A stretch of DNA of 60,000 nucleotides, taken from positions 1,290,501 to 1,350,500 of the forward strand of contig OX442318.1 of assembly GCA_949358305.1 (NCBI GenBank). Reading direction: 5' to 3'. The notes under the pieces are model-generated. The model ran no database searches and was not told the DNA's origin. It saw only the letters and a list, made by a program, of their open reading frames with translations. The stretch's first letter is position 1. Every line of letters starts with the position of its first letter. The translations under genes and the position numbers were made by a program. The DNA comes from Strigamia acuminata. Its lineage: Eukaryota > Arthropoda > Chilopoda > Geophilomorpha > Linotaeniidae. Below are positions 10,088 through 20,729 of this stretch, piece after piece.

Positions 10088-12355
10088 AGATCTCCTCTAA
10101 TTATTCAAAATGGCGGCGGAAAAATCAACAATAAAGGGATATATGGAATTACGCTTAAATATTCCAGGATTACGAAGGGATATAGAATTTGGTTGCCGGA
10201 ATTTTCAAAGGTCATTGAAACCGGTGATGTCAAGTTCATTGAAAGCAGGCGCGGAGTTGAAGGCGTGCTGGGCCTACCGGATAAGTACACGACGTACATC
10301 GATAATTTGGACGATAATTTGGACGATGGTGATCGGCAATATTATTCCGATGAAGATATTAGGCCACTGCTACCTCCGCCATTACCAATTAAGAAGCAAG
10401 AAGTTCCCAAACTTGAGTTACCTCAAGTTAAACTTAAAGTCAAATTACCGGGGCACGAACCAGAAGCCCAACTGCCAAAGATTGTGCCAGAAGTGAAGGC
10501 AGACCTTCTGAACCCCGTTCAAACAATACCTCCACTTGTTTGGAGAAAAACTGAAAAGACGAGACCAACTGGACACAAGGATTATGAATACACAATTGAG
10601 GGACATGATAAACCAAAGTTACGTTCAATACCGGATGTAAAGCGTTATTGTGCGGATCATAATCTTCGCGTCCCGGAACACCTTTTTGAAGATAAGAGGA
10701 AAAAGAAGCCTTCTGAGTCGAATACAACAATGGATGATTTAATTCCTGATTTAGAAGCAAATCATCTCGAGGTATATATACCTACACGTTTCGAGCAGAT
10801 AGCAGGTTTACCAGAAAAAAAAGAATGGAGTCAAGCAATGTGCGACGAGATCGATACGATGCATGAGCGCGAAGTATGGGAATTGGTTCCGCCACCATCC
10901 GACAATAAAATAATAGGATGCAAGTGGATCTACACTGTCAAACAGAATGAGGAAGGTCAAGTAGCGCGATACAAAGCAAGACTTGTGGCACAAGGCTTTT
11001 CACAAGTCTATGGCGCGTCCTACGAAGAGACTTTCTCACCTGTGGTGGATTTTTCCATTGTTCGTTTCATGTTTACGCTGCTGGTCTGCATGTTGAAGTG
11101 GTCATATATCCAAGCTGATGTTAAATGCGCTTATTACCTTTACGCAAAGCCGCATAAAACCATATACATGCGTCAACCGAAAGGATTTGTTTGTCAAGGC
11201 AAAGAAAATTACGTTTGCCGACTCCTTAGAGCGATATACGGACTACATCAATCAGGGAGAGAATGGGGCATGGAATTGGAAGAAACTTTATTGAGACTTG
11301 GACTTCAACATGTGAATAGGTGCAATTGCGTCTACAAATTCAAAAATGTTGCGTATTTAATCGTATACGTCGATGACATTGTCGTTTTTGGCAAGCAATA
11401 TGAAGACGCAATGAACATGCTCAATATGATTAAAACACAATTCGATCTAGTCATTTTGGGACAAACAAAGAAATTGCTAGGAGTTGAGTTCTGCTCACAC
11501 AACCAACAATTGATTCTACATCAAAGATCTTATGTTAACAAAGTATTGTTCAGGTTCAAGGATCATCTAGAGTCAGTGAGAATTAGATCTCAACCAATGA
11601 CTAAATCAACTGTTCTCACAAAGCGACAATGTCCGAGTACATTAGAAGATTTTAAAATCATGGAAGGAATACCCTACAGAAGCCTACTTGGATCTTTGGC
11701 GTTTATCGGATCGAGAACAAGACCGGACATGACTTATGCAATCAATATCCTGAGTCAATTCCAGTCTAACCCAGGATGGGATCACTGGATTGTGCTCTTG
11801 GACCTACTTAGTTATTTGAGAACAACGAAGGATCTTGGATTAATGTTGTTTCCAAATGACCGAATTGAAGTAATCGGCTATAGTGACTCCGATTACGCCA
11901 ACAACAGAGACGATCGGATTTCCGTTGGAGGAACTCTGATAACATTGGGAAATGCACCCATTTACTGGAGGACCTTCAAGCAACGAAATGTAACATTGTC
12001 AACTATGGAAGCCGAATATGTGGCCCTCACGGAGACAGTGAAGGACTACATCTGGATTGTCAGGGTCTTACGCGAAATTGTTCCCAACTTGGCGGATAAG
12101 TTTTATCATCGTGTTTTGTGCGACAATATCTCGACCGTTGATTTCACGAAATCGAATATTGAGAATAGGAGGACAAAACATATTGATATAAGATACCATT
12201 TCATACGAGAACTTGTCAAGAAAGACAATCTCCAGGTCATACATGTGGGGACAAAGTGTAATTTTGCTGATATTTTTACCAAGTCTGTCGATAAGACTGA
12301 TCTTATACAGTTTTGTAATCGTTTTCTGATTGATATTGCTGCTATGAGCGCTTGA
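10088..12355 (+). CDS. Copia integrase C-terminus, reverse transcriptase and RNase H
   Basis: The frame opens after a TAG at 10085-10087; its first ATG is at 10193, giving a 720-residue product. Just upstream of that ATG the frame already reads the integrase tail (TKGYRIWLPEFSKV). Then come a proline/lysine-rich linker, the RT start (WSQAMCDEIDTM, GCKWIYT), ARLVAQGFSQ, ADVKCAYYL, YGLHQSGREW, the catalytic VYVDDIVVF and RNase H motifs (SDSDYANN, STMEAEYVAL, KHIDIRYHFIRE). No stop or frameshift interrupts RT-RNase H. A different ATG at 10110 (CAAAATGG), probably the old gag start, opens a 128-codon frame that is out of phase, so RT translation would have to start internally. Confidence 0.9.
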   Translation, partial: RSPLIIQNGGGKINNKGIYGITLKYSRITKGYRIWLPEFSKVIETGDVKFIESRRGVEGVLGLPDKYTTYIDNLDDNLDDGDRQYYSDEDIRPLLPPPLPIKKQEVPKLELPQVKLKVKLPGHEPEAQLPKIVPEVKADLLNPVQTIPPLVWRKTEKTRPTGHKDYEYTIEGHDKPKLRSIPDVKRYCADHNLRVPEHLFEDKRKKKPSESNTTMDDLIPDLEANHLEVYIPTRFEQIAGLPEKKEWSQAMCDEIDTMHEREVWELVPPPSDNKIIGCKWIYTVKQNEEGQVARYKARLVAQGFSQVYGASYEETFSPVVDFSIVRFMFTLLVCMLKWSYIQADVKCAYYLYAKPHKTIYMRQPKGFVCQGKENYVCRLLRAIYGLHQSGREWGMELEETLLRLGLQHVNRCNCVYKFKNVAYLIVYVDDIVVFGKQYEDAMNMLNMIKTQFDLVILGQTKKLLGVEFCSHNQQLILHQRSYVNKVLFRFKDHLESVRIRSQPMTKSTVLTKRQCPSTLEDFKIMEGIPYRSLLGSLAFIGSRTRPDMTYAINILSQFQSNPGWDHWIVLLDLLSYLRTTKDLGLMLFPNDRIEVIGYSDSDYANNRDDRISVGGTLITLGNAPIYWRTFKQRNVTLSTMEAEYVALTETVKDYIWIVRVLREIVPNLADKFYHRVLCDNISTVDFTKSNIENRRTKHIDIRYHFIRELVKKDNLQVIHVGTKCNFADIFTKSVDKTDLIQFCNRFLIDIAAMSA

Positions 12356-12361
12356 TTATAC

Positions 12362-12373
12362 GAGGGGGCCGAT
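12362..12373 (+). promoter_or_regulatory. Polypurine tract of the deleted Copia
   Basis: GAGGGGGCCGAT lies immediately before the 3' LTR. Confidence 0.65.
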
Positions 12374-12696
12374 TGTTAGGTTATAGTATCTTTAAATCAT
12401 AGTGTATACGTGTTTATGTCGTATTATCAAGCGATAATGTTTTTCCAGATCGATTTGCGCTCGTTTTGTCTTTGTGTTTGTTGATATCAATCAATACGGT
12501 GTTTTTCATTTATAGCTTGTATATTCTGCCACGAGGTGGCACTACATGTAATATGTCATGTGACTATGAAATAAAATGTCACTCTATGTTTAGTTTCCAA
12601 TCTGAGATGACCTCGTGCATTTTATTTCACAACTGGAGTTTTTCCACATCACTGCAAAACCAGGCAATTCATACTGATTTGTAGCACTATTCAACA
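12374..12696 (+). repeat. 3' LTR of the deleted Copia
   Basis: 323-bp direct copy of 9690-10010, followed by the CGTGG target duplication. Confidence 0.92.
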
Positions 12697-12701
12697 CGTG
12701 G

Positions 12702-14392
12702 CACGAACAACTATAATTGCGAAGAGTCCTTACGTTCTGAATCTATAAAGAAAATATAACAAATAATTGTTATATGTTTATTTTATGGACGGGGACAGTC
12801 ACGATGGTTGAGGGAACCATCGAGGGAAGTTTGGACACTTCCATCCGCCAGCATGCCTTACAACGACAAGATCTCATGATCAGGCGATGAGTATTTGTTT
12901 GTGCACGACAAGTCGCTGTCGGTGGTACCAACCACCGGGTAAACATTATGTGATATTACCAATACCCAAGTATTTGTTTAGCGGAATGTTAACACATCGG
13001 TCACGGGCTACCAACCCGGCGTATTACCTGTAAATTGGCCCTTAACCGTCTATTACTACGAAAGGACCAATAAGTTACCTTAGTAACAAAGTAACATGGA
13101 CCCGAGTAGATGTTTTACCGACTGGAGACACAACGGATGCCCCAAACACAGAAGGACCACAGGTTACTTGAGGAACAGACCCTGACTACCGTCTTCCCCC
13201 GAATATAACACCATGGTGTTATATTAGAATATAACACCACCCTGTTGTTGTATTCGAATACAACACCATGGTGTTGTATTCGTCAAATTCCATGTAAGTT
13301 TGGAAAAAAAGAAAATTGTTAATATATATTGGAAACTGTGATTAAAAAAACAAACAATATCTTATTTTTTGTCTTCTATTTAAAGTAACAAAAACTACAA
13401 TAAAAATAAACTAAATGAAAACGAACGTGTGCTGTTTCGGTAGCGTTTTGGAAGCGTAAACTGTACGTCTTTCATAGTTTCCTAAAAATTCGAATATAAC
13501 ACCATGGTGTTATAGCTGAAGTGGTGTTATATTCGAATTTTTGCTCAATGTTTAAAAACTTGCCATTTTGAGCAAAACTCGAATACAACACCATGGTGTT
13601 ATATTCGGGGGAAGACGGTAGTCAGTTCACTGACTGCAGACACAAATGTCCTAACACAGAAGGACCACAAGTTACTTGAGTAACTGACCCTGAGTCGGCC
13701 TTTTACATCCACCACCCATACTTCTATCGAAGTAGTTAGTTGATGGGCCTACTTACAACTGGCAAGGCCCACCGTGCAGGTACATTACATTATGTCACCG
13801 TATGAAATCTCCCTATCCTTTAAGATAGCAAGCTAATCACTACGGGACCGTTTGTTTACCGGAGTTAGTCTTCCGAAATAGCAATACAACGACAATATCA
13901 TAATTTGTAATAATACATATTTGATAAGAATCGAGGGGGCCTGATGTGTCGATATAAAAGACAGAGATCAAACGATAACCAACAATACAATACAAACACA
14001 AAAATACAATATTCAAATCAAGCCGAAGGTCTGGTGGAAAACCAGAGCTTATATAGTTCTTTAGAACAGAAGGATTAGCGGTAGCCAATCGGATACCAGA
14101 ATCCATGGATTCGCAGTTCACTTTAGTCCGGACCTAGTAGTAGACTGGGTCCAGAAGAGTCCGATTGGTTCTCTTCAACAAGTAAGTATAACACATGATA
14201 TTGATTCATTAGAATCAATAATTTGTCAAATAATACTTTATTCAGATCAAAAAATATTATACAGTATATTTATTCGCTGAGTTGTAATAATTATTACAAC
14301 TCTTGTTTCTCATATTTGAACTGCGCGCGCTAAATGAACAGCGCCATCTAGTGTGAACATTAGTTACTACGGTTTTATAACCGTCACAAATT
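12702..14392 (-). repeat. Older LTR-like segment, minus orientation, carrying a MITE
   Basis: Read on the minus strand from 14392 it starts TGTGACGGTTATAAAACC, like the LTR at 20730. It has a CTAGATGGCGC block comparable to the CAGATGGCGC of that LTR, and a CTATATAAGC promoter box near 14050. The far end is probably split by the Copia at 9690-12696. No coding frame is convincing. Inference: solo or ancient LTR of the same superfamily as the gag-only element. Confidence 0.5.
13189..13618. mobile_element. 430-bp TA-flanked MITE with CCATGG palindromes
   Basis: Terminal inverted repeats CCGTCTTCCCCCGAATATAA extend about 40 bp and are flanked by TA (13187-13188 and 13619-13620). Each arm carries the self-complementary AACACCATGGTGTT, repeated several times inside. 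A shorter, diverged relative lies at 35763-35928. Confidence 0.85.
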
Positions 14393-14430
14393 TACAGTGA
14401 CTGGACAATGGTTATCTAACTCAGAAAAAT

Positions 14431-14552
14431 TGTTATAACAATGCGCCCTTTTCAAGTTTATTTACAAGTACTACTGCTATAACTACATTATTGTACGCAA
14501 AACGGCATTTTTTCAGCCAAAATTAACTTGAAAAGGGCGCATTGTTATAACA
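14431..14552. mobile_element. 122-bp hairpin element
   Basis: TGTTATAACAATGCGCCC...GGGCGCATTGTTATAACA: about 30-bp inverted arms around a 60-bp loop. No target duplication was established. Confidence 0.65.
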
Positions 14553-14567
14553 TAGATATAGATTATA

Positions 14568-16092
14568 CACTGGATAGCTGAGACTATTGTCTCAGCGATC
14601 ACATGTTCTGTTGGCAGGAAGTGACGACACACCAAGTATTGTTCACTTCCTGTTTATGCTTTCGCCATGGTAAACACACGGTAAACACAGATTTTCAACT
14701 AGTTTCGCGCAATTTTCGCCCTACTTTTGATCTTGCATCCATCGACACACGTCCAGAGCAAGTGGGAAGAAGGTCCTACTCCAATCCCACGCTCACATCG
14801 ATCTCGTTCGTCTCCTCGTTCGCTTTTCGATCGGCGTGCAAAATTGAATCGTCGCGACCACTCGCAATACGTCCGAAGCGCTCGCATTTTCCCCCACGTA
14901 CTCGACCAAGCAATCGAGATAAAGATCTGTCAAGTACGTCGGATCCTAGAACGTTGGCGTATTTTCGAATGCCGCACGAATACCGCACAAATGCCGCCCG
15001 AATGTCTGCCGCCCGAATGCCTGACGGCTCGGCTCGTGAGCATGTTTTCGCGTATTATGGAATCGTAGCGATGGAATCGTAGTGGTGTTTGTGTATTCAT
15101 GCCGGCAAAGCTTGGCCATTATTTTTAGAAAATCTAGTCAAATTTAATTTAATTTGGATTTTAATTTTCGGCTGATGTTGAACAGTAATAAAATAAGATA
15201 ACAAAACTGTATGAATTCTTCCTTTTTTACGCACACATCTCAAAACGTGATAATAAAGAACAAACCCAAGCCAAAATATTATGGAATCGCTCATGATTCA
15301 AAACACTCACAAGTATAAATTTATATTTGAAAATAAAATGAATGAAAATTATTTATTAAAATTAATTATTACGGTAATTATTTTCACCATTGTTTCCAAT
15401 TCAAGTTTATTACGGTTGACGAACCTCGGGGAAGAGATAAAGAGAAAGAGAAAGACATTTCGGTGGGGAAGGGATGCGCGAAAATATGTTCACGAGCCGA
15501 CGACGAGAACGACGAATGGCTCGAAAGATTCGAGTTGTTGTTGGTATCGGGTGACGAGTCTCGATGCTCTCACTGCTGCGAGTGCTTGTCGGACGATGAG
15601 AAATTCTGAAAAGTGACGCTCGTCTTGCTTCTCAATCGCCGTTTCGACGGCCATTTATCTGCTGCGGAAGCGGCCTCGGCGTTCTGCTCTTCCGTGCGAA
15701 AATACGCCAACGTTCTAGGATCCGACGTGACAGACCTTTATCTCGATTGCTTGGTCGAGTACGTGGGGGAAAATGCGAGTGCTTCGGACGTATCGCGAGT
15801 GGTCGCGACGATTCAATTTTGCGCGCCGATCGAAAAGCGAAGGAGGACACGGACGAGATCGATGTGAGCGTGGAATTAGAGTAGGACCTTCCTCCCACTT
15901 GCTCTGGACGTGTGTCGATGGATGCAAGATCAAAAGTAGGGCGAAAATTGCGCGAAACTCGTTGAAAATCTGTGTTTACCATGTGTTTACCATGGCGAAA
16001 GCATAAACAGGAAGTGAACAATACTTTGTGTGACGTCACTTCCTGCCAACAGAACATGGGATTGCTGAGACAATAGACTCAGCTATCCAGTG
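14568..16092. mobile_element. 1.5-kb TIR element with about 400-bp arms and TA target duplication
   Basis: CACTGGATAGCTGAG at 14568 is mirrored by CTCAGCTATCCAGTG ending at 16092, with TA outside both ends. The arms stay highly similar for about 400 bp, so a frame in the left arm (14603-15082 plus) is mirrored by one in the right arm (15632-16057 minus); these resemble no known protein and are probably by-products of symmetry. The interior (about 14970-15690) has no transposase signature. Confidence 0.85.
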
Positions 16093-16129
16093 TATAAAGT
16101 TATAACAATTGTATAACCGGGTTGGGATA

Positions 16130-18074
16130 TTTCCAACGCACTAATGAATGTCCTGTAACTTTTACTCCTGGAGTGAGACATTAATAAATAATAAAATAAA
16201 TTGTGACGAATTAAAAGTGATATTTATTAATAACACGGTTGAATTACAAGATTTATCAGTAAAACCCGCATTTGTCAATGCTCCATTCCGCCACTAGATG
16301 GCGCAATCATAAATTAGCGGTAAATTCGAATGGCGAATGTAAAATGTGGGAATAAATATAACACTATATTTATTTGAGTGAAGTTGAGCTTAGGGAACAT
16401 TAATATAAATATATATTAATGTTGATCATTGTTAAATATGATGTAAGATCCAATTTCTATGGAAAAAGGATCTTTAGCGATCAATCGATCATTTGATCGA
16501 TTGGATTGGTGGAAAACATTTCCGGTCCTGGGTATCCAGTTCCGGCTGTAATGAGGATTAGCATAATCCAAATTATGCTCCGCTGTATCCACTTCCGGTG
16601 ATACAGGATTGGTGGGAGTTAATCCCACAAGGATCATATATTCTCCAGCAACAGGAAATTCATCCTCTCTGGCATGATTATTTGATTTGGTTATTGATAT
16701 TTGGTGATAAGTGTATTTGGTATTCAGTGTATTTTTCTTTTGGTTAAACCTTTGTTTTCTTGTTGATTTGTTCGCAAGAAAACGTTGCATGATTCTACTG
16801 AATCATGCAGTCGACCAATCGAAGGTGCAGAGCTGGATACTAATGTTTCAGTTGGACGGCCTCGCCGAGGAGAACCCGCTTCCATGCATTCAGTATCCTC
16901 CTGGCACGGCATAGTGGCCGTTAGCGGTATGAAAGCATTCTGTTACCGCAAGTAGCACTGGAGATTATGGGGATTGGTTCCATCACCTGATGGTGTCAAA
17001 ATAGTCTGCAAGCAGTAACCATGAGTAGCACCAAGTGTTTGGCCAGCTGATTCCCATGATATTTGGTGCCAAAGCAGTCAGCTTGTCATTAGTACCACGA
17101 AGGGCTAAACTGCTGTGCGGAGCCGCGAGCTATAACCCCCGGTGTACGTGGTACCGTCAACCACTCGATGGATGACCGTGCTGCTGCGCCGGAGACGCTT
17201 GATACCATTCTACATGGCAAGGCGATTCTATTGACGGCAACTGTGTGATTGCGACGGGAAGCCTAATCATCTATAGCAATCAATATGAACAATCAATATT
17301 AACTTGAATACAAATTAAGCAATTAAGTCAAATGACTTAATTACGTTACGAACCGATCCAAGTGTAACAATAAATTGGCAACAATTTATTAGCGCAACAT
17401 CTAAAGAAATCACAACGTTACGAATTAAATATAATTCGTAATTGAAATATTGATAAGTAAATGAATACATTTACTCACACCAGGGGTCGGCAACCGGCGG
17501 CTCGCAAGCCACATGCGGCTCTTTCGATGTCAAGATACCTATATACCTAATCCTAATACTAATCCTAAATTGTAATTTTTGGCTCTTCCATCTCAAAAGG
17601 TTGCCGACCCCTGACTTACACCAATATCCTCCCAAAGTTGTGGTGGTGCACGAAAGTCAATCGCACCTCTCGGATCCATCAATCCATCAACGCCCGATGA
17701 CTTACACGACGAACCAGGAACCAGAAGCCGACTCGATCCCGAAGACGTAGCCAGACCGGCCCCCCCGATGACATCTTTGCCAGTCGAGCGGTGATTCAGA
17801 CCGTTCCCGAACTCAGGACCCAAGGACACGTAATGATATTATTTCAGGGCCAGTTGGCCAACTCATTGTATAGTTTAGAAGTGATTTAACTTGCCTAATG
17901 TCGGCATTAGTCTTTTGTATAACTTAGCCTTGATTCTATTGTTTGGAAAAAATAAACTGTAGTGTTTTGATAACCATCTTGTCCCTTTATTTATCTCGTA
18001 TTGTATTCACTTGTAAGCGACTTATACCCGGTACTACCGTAGTAAAGCTAGGAGTTGTGGTCGTCACCGTCACA
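16130..18074 (+). repeat. Solo LTR-like segment related to the 1,901-bp LTR
   Basis: It shares ordered blocks with the LTR at 20730: CGCATTTGTCAATGC, AGATGGCGC, GGTATCCAGTTCCGG, CGTTGCATGATTCTAC, GAGCCGCGAGCTAT, ACCAATATCCTCCCAAAGTT and the end GTCGTCACCGTCACA at 18074. It is clearly more diverged than the two LTRs are from each other. The 5' boundary is unresolved. The short frames inside are not genes I can support. Confidence 0.75.
17481..17613. mobile_element. 133-bp hAT-type MITE
   Basis: CAGGGGTCGGCAACC and GGTTGCCGACCCCTG are perfect inverted ends. Flanks ACTCACAC and ACTTACAC are an 8-bp duplication with one mismatch, the hAT signature. It is inserted in the LTR-like segment; the related LTR at 22190-22205 shows the uninterrupted site. 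Confidence 0.88.
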
Positions 18075-18767
18075 AAATAAATAAATAAATAAATAGATAA
18101 ATAAGTAATGACCCATTTAGGATTTCCCGTTGCCAAAATTCCACACTCTTTGCCTAGTAGCTAGTAAACTCTTTTCGCCAGTGCAGCATTTCTCAAACTG
18201 TGGGGCGCACCTCACTGGTGGGGCGCGAGCTGATTTTTGGTGGAACACAACAGTGTTAAATCACTTCATCGCCCAAAATTTATTTTTTTAATTTATTTAT
18301 TCAAGACCCCATTTAATAATTAACTATTTTTATGCAAATAAAGAACTTTATCATTAAACTTAAAATCATTTGTTTAAATTAGTTATTTCCTTAATACTTT
18401 TATTTCCGGTACCAAGGTACTAGTAAATCATTTTATTTCCCATTAAAATCGGATGACGACAGCTTTTAAAAAATCGCGTGCGGTTGCCAAAAATGCACCT
18501 TTAGAATCAAAGAAAGAGGGTCAACAGATTACAGGCCCAATAACTTGTTGCTTTTATGTAAAAATCACACTAGAGTGCTTCAACTAACAATTAATCCACT
18601 TTGAGCAGGCCGCAATATACATTTCGACTCCCGCAATTGGTTGAGATGACTACTTGATAATTGCGTTTGTATCAACACACTGGCAAAGCAAATACTGTGT
18701 TAAATGTTGGTTATATAAAATTCAATTCAGTCTGAATAACTGGTGCACTTGTTCTCTGAATTTTCAG
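18075..18767. other. Intronic sequence with a probable hAT terminus
   Basis: It begins with a short AAATAAAT run. CAGCATTTCTCAAACTGTG at about 18183 resembles the start of many hAT elements, followed by GGGGCGC motifs, but I did not find the matching right end. The last part is the pyrimidine-rich acceptor of exon 4. Confidence 0.35.
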
Positions 18768-18860
18768 GTATGGATTGATCATTCACAAACCAACTATGTT
18801 AGCAGTGGAGATATGTTGAGTCTGCGCCAAAAACATGTTTATAAAGTTAATGTTCAACAG
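18768..18860 (+). CDS. DEG/ENaC gene, exon 4
   Basis: 93 bp, phase 0 in and out, between TTTTCAG and GTAAGAAAG. It encodes VWIDHSQTNYVSSGDML then LSLRQKHVYKVNVQQ, which corresponds to the extracellular segment that in this family precedes the conserved cysteine-rich palm region. The second subunit has a phase-matched, similar exon at 34182. It stands isolated between two introns of about 10 and 11.7 kb. Confidence 0.75.
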
Positions 18861-19398
18861 GTAAGAAAGATTTTCAAGACCTATATGAAATAAGACATCC
18901 AAAATGATTGTGCAGAACTTTGTCAAATTTAGGCAAAATTTTCGGATTAGTTTACATTAGCGAATGCAATTTTAGCGAAAAAAGCCAAAATTGGTCATTT
19001 ATTTGCGACGCCCTACAGGTCAACCAAAAAATTCGTTCAGCACATTTCATGAACGTGTTAGCGACGTTTATGAGGTTTTGCAGGGGATTGTGGGAAAGGG
19101 ACAGGGATTTTTGGTAATGATTTTTGGAGTATTGTGTTGTCAGCCAAGATTAAGCTGTCATAGTCAAATATGGAGTAATTTTTTGGGATTTGCATTTTAC
19201 GTCAATCATTTATTTTCTAATTGCTCGTTGGATGGGTTTGAAGGTTGAGGTGAAAGGAGCGGTGTTGTTAGTGACACGTTGTCTAACAAGTAAGTGGATT
19301 TGGATAAATTTCAGAATTTTGTGATTAGTGTTGAAAATAATTTGATGCACTTTGACATATTTCGGGATATTTTTGATTAAATTTATCAGATTTTTATA
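18861..19398. other. Start of intron 4
   Basis: Short chance frames only; no RNA gene or repeat recognised. Confidence 0.4.
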
Positions 19399-19929
19399 CA
19401 GGGTGTCTCGCCGAACACCTACCAGGTGAATTATTTCACAATCAGGTAAATTTAAAAATACTTTTGATTATGAATTTAAGTGAATGACATGTGAGGAATT
19501 CAATGAAACATGTTAAATTCATATGACATTGTTGCATCACCGTTTTGCAACTCGTAACTTTTAAACCAACAATGCTACGCAGAAAATGTCAATTACGAAG
19601 TTGTAGAGCGCCATCTTATTAGTCTAGAACTGTTCTTAAAAAAATTATTTCTTACTTAAAAGTTTTGAGAAAAAAAGGTTTGAAATGTTAGTCTGCTCAG
19701 GTTTGTAACCTAAAACTATCATGTGGAATGTGTTTCCAAAATAAATTATTTCCTTTCTTTTGTGTTTCCTCACTTCTACTTACAAGTATGACCTATAGTC
19801 TGTGCACGGTATCTTGATGCTAAATTCGTACTGCGCATCTCATTCTGCGCAGACAAGTTTCTAATTCCAGTTGTTATTTTGCAGTATTAAGCCAATAATT
19901 AGGCCTAATAATCCTAAATTAAAGTAAAT

Positions 19930-20680
19930 AAACAACGGTATTTTTGTATGGCATTTTGGTATGGTATTTTGGTATGACATTTTGGTATGATAGTTTGGTA
20001 CGGTATTTTGGTATGGTATATTGGTACGGTATTTTGGTACAGTATTTTGGTACAGTATTTTGGTACGGTATTTTGGTATTTTGGTATGGTATTTTAGTAC
20101 CATTTGTACCAAATATGTTTTGGTATTTTGGTATGGTATTTTAGTACCATTTGTACCAAATGTGTTTTGGTACCATTGGTACCAGGTATGTTTTGGTACC
20201 AATGGTAAAAAGGCCTAATAATCCTAAAATAAAGTAAATAAACAACGGTGTAATAGTATTTTTGTACCATTGGTACCAAATATATTTTGGTACCATTGGT
20301 ACCACAATACCGTACCAAAATACAAAAATACCGTACCAAAATACAAAAATACCGACCAAAATACCAAAATACCGTACCAAAATACCAAAATACTGTACCA
20401 AAATACCAAAATACCGTACCAAAATACCAAAATATATTTGGTACCAATGGTACAAAAATACCATATCAAAATACCAAAATACCGTTGTTTATTTACTTTA
20501 TTTTAGGATTATTAGGTCTTGGTACCATTGGTACCAAAATATATTTGGTACCAATGGTACCAAAATGCCATACCAAAATACCAAAATACCGTACCAAAAT
20601 ACAAAAATACCATACCAAAATACCATATCAAAATGTCATACCAAAATGCCATACCAAAATACCATTGTTTATTTACTTTA
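19930..20680. repeat. Inverted arrays of TTTTGGTA / TACCAAAA
   Basis: 19930-20210 carries about thirty TATTTTGGTAC-like units on the plus strand; 20290-20680 carries the complementary TACCAAAATACC units. A block GTAAATAAACAACGG occurs near 19924 and 20235 and inverted near 20485 and 20665, so two nested inverted repeats are stacked. Frames rich in YQNTK or WYGILV are repeat by-products. Confidence 0.9.
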
Positions 20681-20729
20681 CTTTAGGAATATTAGGCCTA
20701 ATAATAGGCTGAATAGTAATACTGCAAAA

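Larger units (their letters stand above)
9690..12696 (+). mobile_element. Internally deleted Copia element with intact LTRs and 5-bp target duplication
   Basis: A 3,007-bp unit bounded by LTRs of 321 and 323 bp (TGTTAGG...TTCAACA) and flanked on both sides by CGTGG (9685-9689 and 12697-12701). It has a primer site and a polypurine tract. Between the 5' leader and the integrase C-terminus, the gag, protease and integrase core are missing, yet the RT-RNase H frame is whole. It is a recent deletion derivative that would need gag and integrase in trans. Confidence 0.93.

Noticed and set aside
14603-16057. Mirrored 140-159 codon frames as genes
   Set aside because: They lie in the inverted arms of a TIR element and show no family resemblance.
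18183-18250. A complete hAT element starting CAGCATTTCTCAAACTG
   Set aside because: Only a left-end-like sequence was found, with no matching right end or 8-bp duplication.
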